Assembly (NCBI GenBank): GCA_964344965.1
Contig: CAYFPJ010000010.1
Coordinates: 1-36,396, forward strand
DNA: 36,396 bases
Source: UM-FILTER-37-12 sp964344965
GTDB lineage: Bacteria > Patescibacteriota > Patescibacteriia > Magasanikbacterales > UBA922
Reading direction: 5' to 3'
The notes under the pieces are model-generated. The model was not told the origin of the DNA. It saw only the letters and a list, made by a program, of their open reading frames with translations, and made no database searches. The position numbers were made by a program, and so were the translations under genes. Shown in pieces: positions 16,238 through 25,344 of this stretch; the first letter of the stretch is position 1, and every line of letters starts with the position of its first letter.

Positions 16238-17413
16238 ATGTCAGAAAAAATTCAGGCCCTAACAATAGATTTGGAGCGAGACGGATGGGAAAATTCTCGC
16301 GGATTTTTCAAGCGTGAGATAGAAATGCCAATTATCGACGAAGAAAATGATCCACAAGATGCTTTGTCAGTGATTGTAAAAGTTCGTTATGCTGGTTTTT
16401 GTGGTTCAGATCGAGGAATGTGGAATAGAAATGCTTTTTCAGATATGTTTCGTGATTCCCTTGAGAGAGATTGTAAGAGTCTGCGTATTCTCGGGCATGA
16501 GTTTGTGGGTGATGTAGTAGAGGCAGGGCGCTTGGTAGAATCTACATATGATATCAAAGTGGGAGATCCAGTGTCTGGTGACTCTCATGTTACTTGCGGT
16601 AAATGCTTCCAATGTCATGTCGGTGAGCAAGAAGTCTGTCAGGATCAAAAAATATTGGGTATTAGTACAGATGGCATCTTTGCCGAGTATGTAAAGATTC
16701 CAGCCAAAAATCTCTGGGTGGTTGATTTCAATCGAGTTCGCCCTGAGGTTTGCGCACTCTATGATCCATTTGGTAATGCAGTCCATGCCCTCACAAAGGT
16801 GGATATGCGTGGTGCACGAGTAGCTATATTTGGTTGTGGTCAGATAGGGATGTTTTCTGTCCTTTTGGCAAGACAATTTGGAGCTGCCAAAGTGATAGCA
16901 GTAGATGTTAATCCGGATCAATTGGAAACTGCAAAACAGTTGGGGGCGCATGAGACGATTTTGATTGACAGTAAAGATAAGAAGCATGATTATGATGCTG
17001 ATAAAAATGTAACAGATCGTATCATGGAACTCACCTATGGTAAGGGGGTGGATGTTAGTCTTGAGATGGCCGGCTTCAATTCCTCTGTGGTGAATAGCAT
17101 TGAAGCTACTAGGTCTGGTGGTGAAGTGATTTGGTTTGGAGTAAAAGATGGTGACGTAGTATTACCAAATTTTTCTCGCATTATTGTCAAAGGTCTTACT
17201 ATTCATAACGTGATTGGTCGGCAAGTTTTCCAAACTTGGCAGACAGCCCAGAGAGTTCTCTCCGACCGGACGAATGGGGTGCAAGATAAGATGTGGGATA
17301 TTATTATGAAAGGCGGAGAGGGGACAATTGTCCGGCTTAGTGATTATAATGTAGAAATGTTTGAAAAAAAATTGAAAGAACACCCCAAACTTGTCTTTGA
17401 TATGCAGTCATAA
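16238..17413 (+). CDS. Zinc-dependent alcohol dehydrogenase, threonine-3-dehydrogenase-like
   Basis: 391 residues. Medium-chain dehydrogenase fold: CGSDRGMWN gives the catalytic-zinc Cys, GHEFVGDVV the His-Glu pair, and CGKCFQCHVGEQEVC the four-Cys structural zinc site. The Rossmann motif is GCGQIGMFSVLLARQFGA followed by VIAVDVN, with the Asp of an NAD-type pocket. Threonine dehydrogenase oxidises threonine to 2-amino-3-ketobutyrate, the substrate of Kbl, whose gene lies next downstream. That pairing is the main reason for the assignment; sequence alone would also allow another polyol or alcohol substrate. Confidence 0.78.
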   Translation: MSEKIQALTIDLERDGWENSRGFFKREIEMPIIDEENDPQDALSVIVKVRYAGFCGSDRGMWNRNAFSDMFRDSLERDCKSLRILGHEFVGDVVEAGRLVESTYDIKVGDPVSGDSHVTCGKCFQCHVGEQEVCQDQKILGISTDGIFAEYVKIPAKNLWVVDFNRVRPEVCALYDPFGNAVHALTKVDMRGARVAIFGCGQIGMFSVLLARQFGAAKVIAVDVNPDQLETAKQLGAHETILIDSKDKKHDYDADKNVTDRIMELTYGKGVDVSLEMAGFNSSVVNSIEATRSGGEVIWFGVKDGDVVLPNFSRIIVKGLTIHNVIGRQVFQTWQTAQRVLSDRTNGVQDKMWDIIMKGGEGTIVRLSDYNVEMFEKKLKEHPKLVFDMQS

Positions 17414-17417
17414 ACTT

Positions 17418-17532
17418 ACGTCATCTCGAGCTAAGTTTCTACGAAGTAAGAAACGAAGTCGAGAGATCTCGCCGTATTGCCGAGATCTCTCCACTCCGCC
17501 TTCCTACCGTCAGGCTTCGGTCGAGATGACGT
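17418..17532. repeat. Nested palindromic cluster between the dehydrogenase and kbl
   Basis: Outer arms ACGTCATCTCGA (17418-17429) and TCGAGATGACGT (17521-17532) enclose the hairpin AGAGATCTCG/CGAGATCTCT (17462-17471 with 17481-17490) and a smaller stem GTTTCT/AGAAAC. Confidence 0.8.
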
Positions 17533-17563
17533 GTATCTATCCAAATCATTAATCTCAAAATAT

Positions 17564-18748
17564 ATGAATAAAACATTGAATTCAATTGCTGCTAATGCGC
17601 TAGAAGAAATAAAAGCCGGTGGATTTTATAAATCACAGCGCATAATTTCTACCAAGCAAAATGCAGAGATCACTGCTGATGGCAAAGAGCTTCTTAATTT
17701 TTGTGCCAACAATTATCTTGGTCTCTCTGGTAGAGAGGAGTTGGTAGAAGTCGGTAAGAAGGCTCTCGATGAGTATGGTTATGGACTTTCTTCTGTCAGA
17801 TTTATCTGTGGTACGCAGACTATTCATAAAGATTTAGAAAAACAAGTGGCAAAATTTTTTGGTAAAGAAGGTGCCATTCTTTTCACCTCATGCTGGGATG
17901 CCAATGAGGGGGTGTTTGCGGCTCTCCTTACAAAAGAAGATGCTGTAATCTCTGATGCTCTCAATCATGCTAGTCTCATCGACGGCATTCGATTGTGCAA
18001 AGCTGAGCGCCACATTTTCAAACACATGGACATGAAAGATTTGGAAGAGAGATTGAGAGAAACTCAAGATAAGAGAATGCGCTGTATTGTTACAGACGGA
18101 GTTTTCAGTATGGATGGAGACGTAGCACCAATGAAAGAGATTTGTGATCTGGCAGAAAAGTATGATGCCTTCGTGGTGATGGACGATGCTCATGCCACAG
18201 GATTTCTCGGGCCTACTGGTCGTGGTGCAGCAGAAGAGGCTGGAGTACTCGATCGTGTTGATGTAATTACTACTACATTTGGTAAGGCTCTTGGTGGGGC
18301 AACTGGTGGTGTGATTGTCTCTTCCAAAAAAGTTATTGAATTGTTGCACCAAAAAGCTAGGACTACCTTATTTACAAATGCAGTGCCACCTGTGGTGTGT
18401 GGCGTTACCAGTTTTGTCCTTGATTTTATCGATGAACATCCAGAATTTCGTGAAAAGTTGTGGGAAAATACAAAATATTTTAGAAAAAAAATGCAGGAAG
18501 CAGGATTCACTGTACCAGAATCAGTTCATCCTATTGTGCCGGTGATCATTGGGGAAGCAGAGCCGGCCACGAAGATGGCTGACGAGATGCTTGAGGAAGG
18601 TATCTATGTCATAGCATTTAGCTATCCTGTGGTGCCGATGGATACTGCTCGGATTCGTGTCCAGATGTCAGCAGCTCATACTAAAGAGCAGATTGATCAG
18701 TTGGTAGAAGCTTTTGAAAAGTTGGGTGGCAAGTATGGAGTTATTTAG
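17564..18748 (+). CDS. kbl: Glycine C-acetyltransferase (2-amino-3-ketobutyrate CoA ligase)
   Basis: 394 residues, the standard length for Kbl. A PLP enzyme that splits 2-amino-3-ketobutyrate with CoA into glycine and acetyl-CoA. Motifs: NFCANNYLGLSG, the glycine-rich YGYGLSSVRFICGTQ, SDALNHASLIDGIRLC, DDAHATGFLGPTGRG and the PLP lysine K241 in TTTFGKALGGATGG. The related 8-amino-7-oxononanoate synthase is less likely because the N-terminal part resembles Kbl and the upstream gene is Tdh-like. Start ATG 17564 is chosen; a longer frame from 17477 runs through palindromic DNA and adds no conserved residues. Confidence 0.88.
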   Translation: MNKTLNSIAANALEEIKAGGFYKSQRIISTKQNAEITADGKELLNFCANNYLGLSGREELVEVGKKALDEYGYGLSSVRFICGTQTIHKDLEKQVAKFFGKEGAILFTSCWDANEGVFAALLTKEDAVISDALNHASLIDGIRLCKAERHIFKHMDMKDLEERLRETQDKRMRCIVTDGVFSMDGDVAPMKEICDLAEKYDAFVVMDDAHATGFLGPTGRGAAEEAGVLDRVDVITTTFGKALGGATGGVIVSSKKVIELLHQKARTTLFTNAVPPVVCGVTSFVLDFIDEHPEFREKLWENTKYFRKKMQEAGFTVPESVHPIVPVIIGEAEPATKMADEMLEEGIYVIAFSYPVVPMDTARIRVQMSAAHTKEQIDQLVEAFEKLGGKYGVI

Positions 18749-18756
18749 AAAATAAG

Positions 18757-18900
18757 TTTTAATAATATGAATAATTTTTTGTCTGGATTAAACTATTTTT
18801 TCGCTGCGGAACTCTCCCGACTTGAGTCGGGATCAAACAGTCCTCGCTTCAAAAATAGTTTAATCCAGACAGTTATAAAAATTAATTCATATTATTTTAA
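18757..18900. repeat. Large nested palindrome upstream of glmS
   Basis: The perfect 20-bp arms GTCTGGATTAAACTATTTTT (18781-18800) and its complement (18851-18870) enclose a smaller hairpin TCCCGACT/AGTCGGGA near 18820-18836. AT-rich outer arms (TAATATGAATAAT and ATTAATTCATATTA) extend it. It fills the kbl-glmS gap and could terminate kbl transcripts. Confidence 0.8.
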
Positions 18901-18936
18901 GATTACAAATAATCTAATAAACTAATAAACAAGAGT

Positions 18937-20760
18937 ATGTGTGGAATAGTCGGTTACATTGGAAAACAAAAAGCCTTACCAATCTTGCTCCAAGGTCTTC
19001 GTCGTTTGGAGTATCGTGGTTATGACAGTGCTGGAGTGGCATTGCTTAAGGATGGAGAAATAGAAAGGACTCGTGCCGTCGGTAAGATTGATATTATTTC
19101 TGAAAAAATGAAAGGCAATCAAAACGATTCTACCTTTGGTGTTGCTCACACCAGGTGGGCTACCCACGGAGGAGTAACAGAGAGTAATGCTCATCCTCAT
19201 TTTGACTGTAGTGGTAAGATTACTTTGGTTCATAATGGTATCATTGAAAACTATAGAGAATTAAGAGAAAAATTATCTTCAGAACACAAATTTTTATCAG
19301 AGACAGATTCTGAAGTTTTGGTTCATTTGATTGAGTACCATTATGAAGGAGATCTAAAAAAAGCTGTAGAAGCTGCCTTATCTCATGTCCGGGGTACTTA
19401 TGGATTGGTGGTAATGCACGCTGATGAGCCGGACTGCATGATAGCTGCCAGAATGGGCAGCCCTTTGGTGCTTGGTGTGGGAGAAGGAGAATATTTTGTG
19501 GCTAGTGATGCTACTCCGATTCTTTCTCATACTAAGAAAGTGGTATTCCTAGATGATGGAGAAATAACTAAAGTCTGCAGAGAAGGAATTCATACTTTCA
19601 ATTTGAAAGATGAAAGTATTGTAAAATGTGTAGAAGAAATTGATTGGAATGATGAGCAGGCTGAGAAACAAGGATACGATCACTTCATGATCAAAGAAAT
19701 ATTTGACCAACCTGCAGTGCTGGCAGATGCCATACGAGGTAGAATGAATATGGAAGAGGGCACAGCTCATCTGGGTGGTCTCAATATGACTGATGAAGAG
19801 ATGCGCAGTATCAATCGTATTGTCCTCATCGCTTGTGGTACTGCATCTTACGCTGCTATGGTCGGTAAATATGCTTTTGAGAGGTTGGCTGGTATCCCGA
19901 CAGAGGTCGATGTGGCTAGTGAATTTCGCTATCGTGACCCAATCATCGATGAGCACACATTGGTATTTGCTGTCTCGCAATCTGGAGAGACAGCTGACAC
20001 TCTAGCTGCTCTGCGAGAGGCCAAAAGAAAAGGGGGATTTGTCAGAGGGATTGTCAATGTGGTGGGGTCTACTATTGCACGTGAGACAGAAGGAGGTACT
20101 TATATGCATGCCGGACCAGAATTGGCAGTAGCATCTACCAAAGCCTACACCAACATGTTGGCCATTATGATTCTCTATGCCATCCAATTTGGTCGTCTGA
20201 AGAGACTCACTCTTGCCACAGGTAAGAGACTGATGCTGGCTCTCATGAATCTTCCTGAAAAAATGGAACGGATTTTGAGTCATAATGAGGAGATCAAAAA
20301 AATTGCTCTGAAATACAAAGATTACAAAGATTTTCTTTTCTTGGGTCGAGGAATAAATTTTCCAGTAGCTCTAGAAGGGTCACATAAGCTGAAAGAAATT
20401 TCCTATATCCATAGTGAAGCTTATCCAGCAGGAGAGATGAAACATGGAGTGAACGCGCTTCTCGAAGAGAGTTTTCCAGTTTTTGGGATCATGGTAAAAG
20501 ATCAGTTGTATGATAAAATGAGAAGTAATATAGAAGAAGTGCGAGCTCGCAAGTCTCCAGTAATTCTTCTTGCAACCGAAGGAGATGAAGCAGCCAAAGA
20601 ATTGGCCGATGATGTCATATATGTTCCAGACACGATGGAGCTTCTGGAACCAATTTTGAATACCATTCCTTTTCAGCTGTTTTCTTATCACATTGCTGTG
20701 GCTCTTGGTAGAGATGTAGATAGGCCACGTAACTTAGCCAAATCAGTAACTGTAGAGTGA
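18937..20760 (+). CDS. glmS: Glutamine--fructose-6-phosphate aminotransferase (isomerizing)
   Basis: 607 residues, full length. It makes glucosamine-6-phosphate from fructose-6-phosphate and glutamine, the first step to UDP-GlcNAc. MCGIVGYIGK supplies the catalytic Cys after Met removal. RRLEYRGYDSAG, THGGVTESNAHPH and the two SIS domains follow (ACGTASYAA, SQSGETADT, STKAYTN, the second around SHKLKEISYIHSEAYPAGEMKHG). The C-terminus DRPRNLAKSVTVE matches the family. No glmS ribozyme or other structured leader is seen beyond the palindrome upstream. A HAD gene and a glmR-type gene follow. Confidence 0.97.
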   Translation: MCGIVGYIGKQKALPILLQGLRRLEYRGYDSAGVALLKDGEIERTRAVGKIDIISEKMKGNQNDSTFGVAHTRWATHGGVTESNAHPHFDCSGKITLVHNGIIENYRELREKLSSEHKFLSETDSEVLVHLIEYHYEGDLKKAVEAALSHVRGTYGLVVMHADEPDCMIAARMGSPLVLGVGEGEYFVASDATPILSHTKKVVFLDDGEITKVCREGIHTFNLKDESIVKCVEEIDWNDEQAEKQGYDHFMIKEIFDQPAVLADAIRGRMNMEEGTAHLGGLNMTDEEMRSINRIVLIACGTASYAAMVGKYAFERLAGIPTEVDVASEFRYRDPIIDEHTLVFAVSQSGETADTLAALREAKRKGGFVRGIVNVVGSTIARETEGGTYMHAGPELAVASTKAYTNMLAIMILYAIQFGRLKRLTLATGKRLMLALMNLPEKMERILSHNEEIKKIALKYKDYKDFLFLGRGINFPVALEGSHKLKEISYIHSEAYPAGEMKHGVNALLEESFPVFGIMVKDQLYDKMRSNIEEVRARKSPVILLATEGDEAAKELADDVIYVPDTMELLEPILNTIPFQLFSYHIAVALGRDVDRPRNLAKSVTVE

Positions 20761-20814
20761 CAATTAACATTTAACGATTAACAAATTACGTATTTTTTAG
20801 ATATTATATAGTAT

Positions 20815-21462
20815 ATGCAACATAAAGCCACAATTTTCGACATGGATGGTTTGCTCATTGATAGTATGTCTTATTGGCTTGCTTTGGATAGAGAAGTATT
20901 TGCCAGCCATGGTTTGGAATTCGAGGGTGAGGCTTTGAGGTATATGACTGGTAGGAGTGAGAAGGAGAATATGGAATACCTGGAGGAGAAATTTGGTATA
21001 GATACTACTCATCTTATGGCCAGTCGTCATGATCATGTTTTAAATATTTATAAAGATTTGACCAAAGAGATGCCGGGCCTTGGGAGATTAATGGATGTCC
21101 TTAGGGAAAGTGAATATCGTTATTCTTTAGCTTCTGGTGCTAGTCTTGATTTGATTACTATTGTTGCTGACCGTTTTGGTTGGAATGATTTTTTTGAGTT
21201 TCTTATTTCCAGTGATCATGTTGACTCCATTGGCAAGCCAGATCCGGGAATATATTTGTATGCCGCAGAAAAAATGAAGCTATCTCCAGAAGATTGTATA
21301 GTATTTGAGGATTCTGAAAATGGAGTAGTCGCTGCTAAGAGGGCAGGGATGAGGTGTATTGCTGTTCCAAATGCTGAGTGGAGTCCTGGTGATTTTTCTC
21401 AGGCAGACTTGGTTGCTGATTCACTCGAGGATAAAAGAATTTTTGAATACTTAAATCTATGA
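20815..21462 (+). CDS. HAD phosphatase, beta-phosphoglucomutase-like subfamily
   Basis: 215 residues. Motif I is IFDMDGLLIDS, motif II is in YSLASGASLD, motif III K in IGKPDPGIYLYA and motif IV is CIVFEDSENGVVAA, all typical of the subfamily I cap phosphatases such as 2-deoxyglucose-6-phosphatase and beta-PGM. It likely dephosphorylates a sugar phosphate. It sits between glmS and the glmR-type gene and overlaps the latter by 4 nt, so a role linked to amino-sugar phosphates is possible (inference). Confidence 0.85.
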   Translation: MQHKATIFDMDGLLIDSMSYWLALDREVFASHGLEFEGEALRYMTGRSEKENMEYLEEKFGIDTTHLMASRHDHVLNIYKDLTKEMPGLGRLMDVLRESEYRYSLASGASLDLITIVADRFGWNDFFEFLISSDHVDSIGKPDPGIYLYAAEKMKLSPEDCIVFEDSENGVVAAKRAGMRCIAVPNAEWSPGDFSQADLVADSLEDKRIFEYLNL

Positions 21463-22439
21463 ATAAAAATAAAGTAGTGGTGATTGGAGGAGGAAATGGC
21501 AGTGCAATTTCCCTCAATGCTCTGAAGTTAAATTTGGATATCTTTGATATTTCTGCCGTTACATCTATGGTCGACGATGGATATTCTACCGGAGCTATGA
21601 GAAGAAAATTTGGCATTCTCCCACCGGGTGACATTATGCGTGCTAGTGTGGCCATGTCAAAATATCCATATAGTATTTTGAAACCTGTTTTTTATAAAAA
21701 CAGACCAACAAGTTTGAAAAAATTAAATGAAGATTTGAAAGCAAAGAGGGGGCCAAGTCTTGGTAATTTGTTTTTACTATTTGTTTCACAATACGAAGGT
21801 GATTTTGTAAAAGCACTAAGAGCTCTGGAAGAAGCAGTCGAATCTGTCGGTCATGCTTATCCTTCCACTATTGAGCAAGCTCAGTTGGTAGTAGAACTCA
21901 CCAACGGTGATATAGTGAAGTCAGAACACGTGATTGACGAGCCAGATTATGACCGCGATTTGAAGATAAAGCGTGCTTGGCTAGAACCAGAAGTGTCAGC
22001 TTACGAGGAAGCATTACAAAAGATTAGAGAAGCAGATTGCATTGTGCTTGGGCCTGGTGATCTATACACCAGTGTCATTGCAGGACTGCTACCGAAAGGA
22101 ATCAAAGAAACAATAGATGAATCTCAGGCCCATCTCATCTATACGGTAGGCAATGCTTATCATACCAATGGTGAGACTGGACCAGAGAAGCTTAGTGAGT
22201 TTGTATCCCAATTGGAAAATTATTTACCCAGAAAGCTAGATGCCGTGGTGTACAACAGTGCTAGTCTTAGTGATGAGCAATTGGCAACTTATCAGAAGAG
22301 AGGCTGGTCTTTGATTGAGTTCGATGAAGAAAATTTGGCAGATTACAATATTGTCGCTGGAGATTATGAAAAAGAAGAAGGTGGTCTTGATCCAGAAAAG
22401 CTGGCTGATATTTTTAGAGAATTATCCTCTCAATGTTAA
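21459..22439 (+). CDS. glmR: YvcK/GlmR-family protein, likely GlmS activator
   Basis: 326 residues. The N-terminus VVVIGGGNGSAISLNALK, then VTSMVDDGYSTGAMRRKFGILPPGDIMRA and the later VLGPGDLYTSVIAGLLPKGI follow the YvcK/CofD-like fold. In Firmicutes YvcK (GlmR) binds UDP-GlcNAc and stimulates GlmS, and is needed on gluconeogenic carbon. Here the gene is two places after glmS and the window also holds gluconeogenic genes, which supports the same role. CofD, the F420 enzyme, is a less likely alternative since no F420 genes are present. It overlaps the HAD gene by 4 nt. Confidence 0.82.
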   Translation: MNKNKVVVIGGGNGSAISLNALKLNLDIFDISAVTSMVDDGYSTGAMRRKFGILPPGDIMRASVAMSKYPYSILKPVFYKNRPTSLKKLNEDLKAKRGPSLGNLFLLFVSQYEGDFVKALRALEEAVESVGHAYPSTIEQAQLVVELTNGDIVKSEHVIDEPDYDRDLKIKRAWLEPEVSAYEEALQKIREADCIVLGPGDLYTSVIAGLLPKGIKETIDESQAHLIYTVGNAYHTNGETGPEKLSEFVSQLENYLPRKLDAVVYNSASLSDEQLATYQKRGWSLIEFDEENLADYNIVAGDYEKEEGGLDPEKLADIFRELSSQC

Positions 22440-22444
22440 ATTAT

Positions 22445-22780
22445 ATGGAAATAACAAAAGAAAAACAAAATCGTAGTTATGCTATTCGCTTTTCTGCCCA
22501 AAAAGATGGTAAGGAATTTGGACGTGCGTATTTGTATATTATTTACAATGATCTTCATGATGAACCGTATGGATTGATGGAAGATGTCTTTGTAGATGAA
22601 AGTGTCCGTGGTACTGGTATTGGCACCAAGATGTTGAAGTCACTAATTGAAGAAGCAGAAACAATCGGATGTAGTAAGCTGATCGGGCAGAGTAGATATG
22701 GAAGAGAAAAAGTTCATTCCCTTTATTTGAGATTGGGATTCCGAGATCATGGCAAGAATTTTCGGATGGATTTTGTATAA
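22445..22780 (+). CDS. GNAT-family N-acetyltransferase
   Basis: 111 residues. The acetyl-CoA binding motif is DVFVDESVRGTGIGTKMLKSLIEEAE, with the R/G-x-G-x-G pattern. SLYLRLGFRDHG is the usual C-terminal element. The substrate is unknown. An in-frame ATG at 22433 overlaps the glmR stop; 22445 is preferred since it has the TATG context. It could take part in amino-sugar metabolism by location only. Confidence 0.82.
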   Translation: MEITKEKQNRSYAIRFSAQKDGKEFGRAYLYIIYNDLHDEPYGLMEDVFVDESVRGTGIGTKMLKSLIEEAETIGCSKLIGQSRYGREKVHSLYLRLGFRDHGKNFRMDFV

Positions 22781-22804
22781 ACTTACTTACATTATTTGAA
22801 ATAT

Positions 22805-24040
22805 ATGCGACCAGTAGAATTGTCAATTCATTCCAGGAGAAAACAAGAAGGCATGATGCGGTCAATAGAAGAAAAAATTTTTAATTTACTTGATCAATGG
22901 GGAAGGGATTTAGGCTTCGATACTGAGACAAAGGACGTGCGTAGAGATATCAGCGTTCGTCCATTTCGTAACGGGGCTGTGATAGAGACAAGGAGCTGGG
23001 GAGCATTTGATGTCTTACAATTGCAGGAGTTGGCAGACACCATTCCTCTTGGTTTTGTACTGCATCGTGAATTTGAAGATTTTAATTTTGATGGTTTGAA
23101 TAGGTGGTTTGTATTGCCATATGGTAGTGAAGTTGACGAAGGTTTGGTACTAGAAGCAGGGGGAATTAGGTCTGAATCTAAAGAGGATACCAAATATGAA
23201 AAGGCTAAAGAATTATTTGGAGATAAGTTTTTTGGTCCAGACAAAATTGACGAAAGACTTGGTATCAAAGTGGAGGAGGTTCCTCCAATTCCTTTTGATA
23301 TGGAAGAATTGGAAAAAGCAGCTGAGAATGGCTATGTCCTATTATTGCGTGTAGACAAAAGTACTGATGGTCATAAGCTGAATATGGATCATATGATGCG
23401 CATGCATCAATCCAAACATTCCAGTGACGTTTTTGTAGATAGTCAGCCATTTCGGATGCTAAGGAGCCGTAATTTTATTTTGGAATTGACATGTCGTTCA
23501 GGGTGGGCTCTAGTCAATCTAGATTTTTTGAGGAAAATTAGTGACTATGTTGAACAGAGTATATTTTTGATTGAAGAGGCGGAAGAGATGGGGTTTGAAA
23601 AAAGAAAAAATAGTATACAAACAGACAAACAGAAGAGAGACATAAGAATTCTAAAGCCAGAATTGCTGCGTGATAGGTTTACCAAATGGCAGTTTTTCGA
23701 TCAACTAAAAAAATTGAATGGAGAAGAATATAGACCAAGTATCGCAGATGCTACATATGATGTGTTACTGCTCTTTAAGGATTTTCATGAAATATTGTCG
23801 GGTAGTAAAATTGTCACCAATATTGGTGACCCTGCTGTCACAAGGAGGAGAGGATTAGAGCCTGTGTATGTTTTAAATATAGAATACTCTGAATTAGAAA
23901 GGGACGCTACACCTGTATTTAGGCTAGGTATGCCAAGAACAGACCCTGGGTTATTTGGAATCATTACTCATCCATCTTATACTTATTATAGCACTACAAG
24001 TAGTATGATTTCCACTTATTTATCTTACGCTAAAAAATAG
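22805..24040 (+). CDS. Conserved-looking protein of unknown function
   Basis: 411 residues, not recognised. It looks soluble: no signal peptide or membrane segment. It has many charged residues and two aromatic-rich stretches (FEDFNFDGLNRWFVLPYG and SQPFRMLRSRNFILELTCRSGW). The C-terminal 60 residues are rich in Tyr/Thr/Ser. It starts 24 nt after the GNAT gene and ends 4 nt before the citrate-lyase-type gene, so it is part of that transcript. Start ATG 22805 is preferred to TTG 22796. Confidence 0.65.
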   Translation: MRPVELSIHSRRKQEGMMRSIEEKIFNLLDQWGRDLGFDTETKDVRRDISVRPFRNGAVIETRSWGAFDVLQLQELADTIPLGFVLHREFEDFNFDGLNRWFVLPYGSEVDEGLVLEAGGIRSESKEDTKYEKAKELFGDKFFGPDKIDERLGIKVEEVPPIPFDMEELEKAAENGYVLLLRVDKSTDGHKLNMDHMMRMHQSKHSSDVFVDSQPFRMLRSRNFILELTCRSGWALVNLDFLRKISDYVEQSIFLIEEAEEMGFEKRKNSIQTDKQKRDIRILKPELLRDRFTKWQFFDQLKKLNGEEYRPSIADATYDVLLLFKDFHEILSGSKIVTNIGDPAVTRRRGLEPVYVLNIEYSELERDATPVFRLGMPRTDPGLFGIITHPSYTYYSTTSSMISTYLSYAKK

Positions 24041-24044
24041 TTTT

Positions 24045-25331
24045 ATGAATCTATACGAATTTGAAGGAAAAGAATTTTTTGCTAGACATGGCATCAAAAT
24101 CCCAAAAGGAGAGACGATTACTCGTTTTCACAATTCAGCTCAGGAATATGAAAAATTAGGACTGAAAGAAGTAGTTGTGAAAGCACAAGTTCTTTCTGGT
24201 AAGCGTGGGAAAAATAATGCCATTCGTTTTTGTTCATCTGCAGAAGAAGTGAAAATAGCTTGTCAGGAAATTTTTGCGATGGAAGTACGTGGTCAGTATG
24301 TAGCAGCAATTAGAATTGAAGAAAAGTTAGATATTGCTGAAGAGCATTATCTTTCGATTACTTATGATACAAATCGTAAACAGCCGATGTTGATTTATTC
24401 AGCTGAAGGTGGTGTGGATATTGAGGATGTTGCTGATGATAAGATTTTTAAAATCCCGTTGGATATTAGAGAAAAAATTCTCCCCCTTTTAGGGGGAGTT
24501 AGAGGGGGTTACTTAGAGGCAAGTATGGTGGCAGACCGTAACCCCTCCCAACCTCCCCTACTAGGGGAGGAGTTATTAGAAGTCACTCAGAAACTCTGGA
24601 ATGTTTTTTTGCAAGAAGACTGTCGTCTTGTTGAAATTAACCCACTAGTTAAAACTTCATCCGGAGATTGGATAGCGGCAGATGCCAAAGTCGCTATTGA
24701 TGATGATGCTTTTTATCGTCACTCCAGTCGTACTATTGAAAAAGCAAAGGAGAGAGGAAAAGATTGGAAGAGTATTTCCAACTGGGAAGAACTAGAGCCA
24801 CGCACTATGATGGGCCGCCCACCTACCGATCGGGAGACTGAAGTCGCCAAGGTAGATTCTGGTGAGAAATATTACCAAGGTACTGCTGGCAAATATATTG
24901 AAATGGATGGAGACATAGCAGTACTTTTTTCTGGTGGTGGAGCAAGCATTGCCAACATGGATGCTCTCAAGCAAAACGGACTTGAACCAGCCAACTATAC
25001 AGAATACTCTGGCAATCCACCCCGAGAGAAAGTTTACGAATTATCAAAAATTGTTTTATCAAAACCAAATTTGCGAGGACTTTGGATTGCTGGTGGTGTA
25101 GCCAATTTTACCAATGTGAAAGAAACTTTCCAGGGTATTGTAGATGCACTTGATGAGCTGAGGCCAAGTTACCCAATTGTAGTCCGTCGGGCTGGTCCAT
25201 TTGAGAAAGAAGGTATGGAACTGATGAGAGCTTGTGGGGAACGCAATGGTCTTCAGATGAAGATGTTTGGCAAAGAGGTGAGTATGAGTGAGACAGCCAA
25301 GGTGCTGGCATCAATGATCAGTGAACAGTAA
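24045..25331 (+). CDS. ATP-citrate lyase / citryl-CoA synthetase, ATP-grasp subunit, with in-frame palindromic insert
   Basis: 428 residues. The N-terminal half is an ATP-grasp domain as in succinyl-CoA synthetase beta (VVVKAQVLSGKRGK, VEINPLV). The C-terminal half matches ATP-citrate lyase better than SucC: LFSGGGASIANMDAL, ANYTEYSGNPP, GGVANFTNVKETFQGIV and VVRRAGPFEKEGM parallel human ACLY segments. It should bind ATP and citrate and form citryl phosphate with the partner subunit encoded at 26297. Residues about 146-176 (LPLLGGVRGG and onward) are encoded by palindromic repeat DNA at 24480-24570, an insertion absent from relatives, falling just before the conserved EINPL region. Two unrelated genes separate it from its partner. 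Confidence 0.85.
   Translation: MNLYEFEGKEFFARHGIKIPKGETITRFHNSAQEYEKLGLKEVVVKAQVLSGKRGKNNAIRFCSSAEEVKIACQEIFAMEVRGQYVAAIRIEEKLDIAEEHYLSITYDTNRKQPMLIYSAEGGVDIEDVADDKIFKIPLDIREKILPLLGGVRGGYLEASMVADRNPSQPPLLGEELLEVTQKLWNVFLQEDCRLVEINPLVKTSSGDWIAADAKVAIDDDAFYRHSSRTIEKAKERGKDWKSISNWEELEPRTMMGRPPTDRETEVAKVDSGEKYYQGTAGKYIEMDGDIAVLFSGGGASIANMDALKQNGLEPANYTEYSGNPPREKVYELSKIVLSKPNLRGLWIAGGVANFTNVKETFQGIVDALDELRPSYPIVVRRAGPFEKEGMELMRACGERNGLQMKMFGKEVSMSETAKVLASMISEQ
24480..24570. repeat. Composite palindromic repeat inside the ATP-grasp gene
   Basis: Hairpin CTCCCCCT/AGGGGGAG (24480-24498), stem GGGGTTAC/GTAACCCC (24505-24512 with 24538-24545), hairpin CCTCCCCT/AGGGGAGG (24552-24570). This is the same three-part plan as the intergenic repeat at 3479-3599, yet it is translated in frame here. 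Confidence 0.88.
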
Positions 25332-25344
25332 ACAAAAAACAGAT

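Noticed and set aside
17477..17563. N-terminal extension of Kbl
   Set aside because: It is encoded by palindromic repeat DNA and no Kbl relative has it; ATG 17564 fits the family length.
18757..18936. glmS ribozyme upstream of glmS
   Set aside because: The sequence is palindromic and AT-rich and lacks the conserved ribozyme core.
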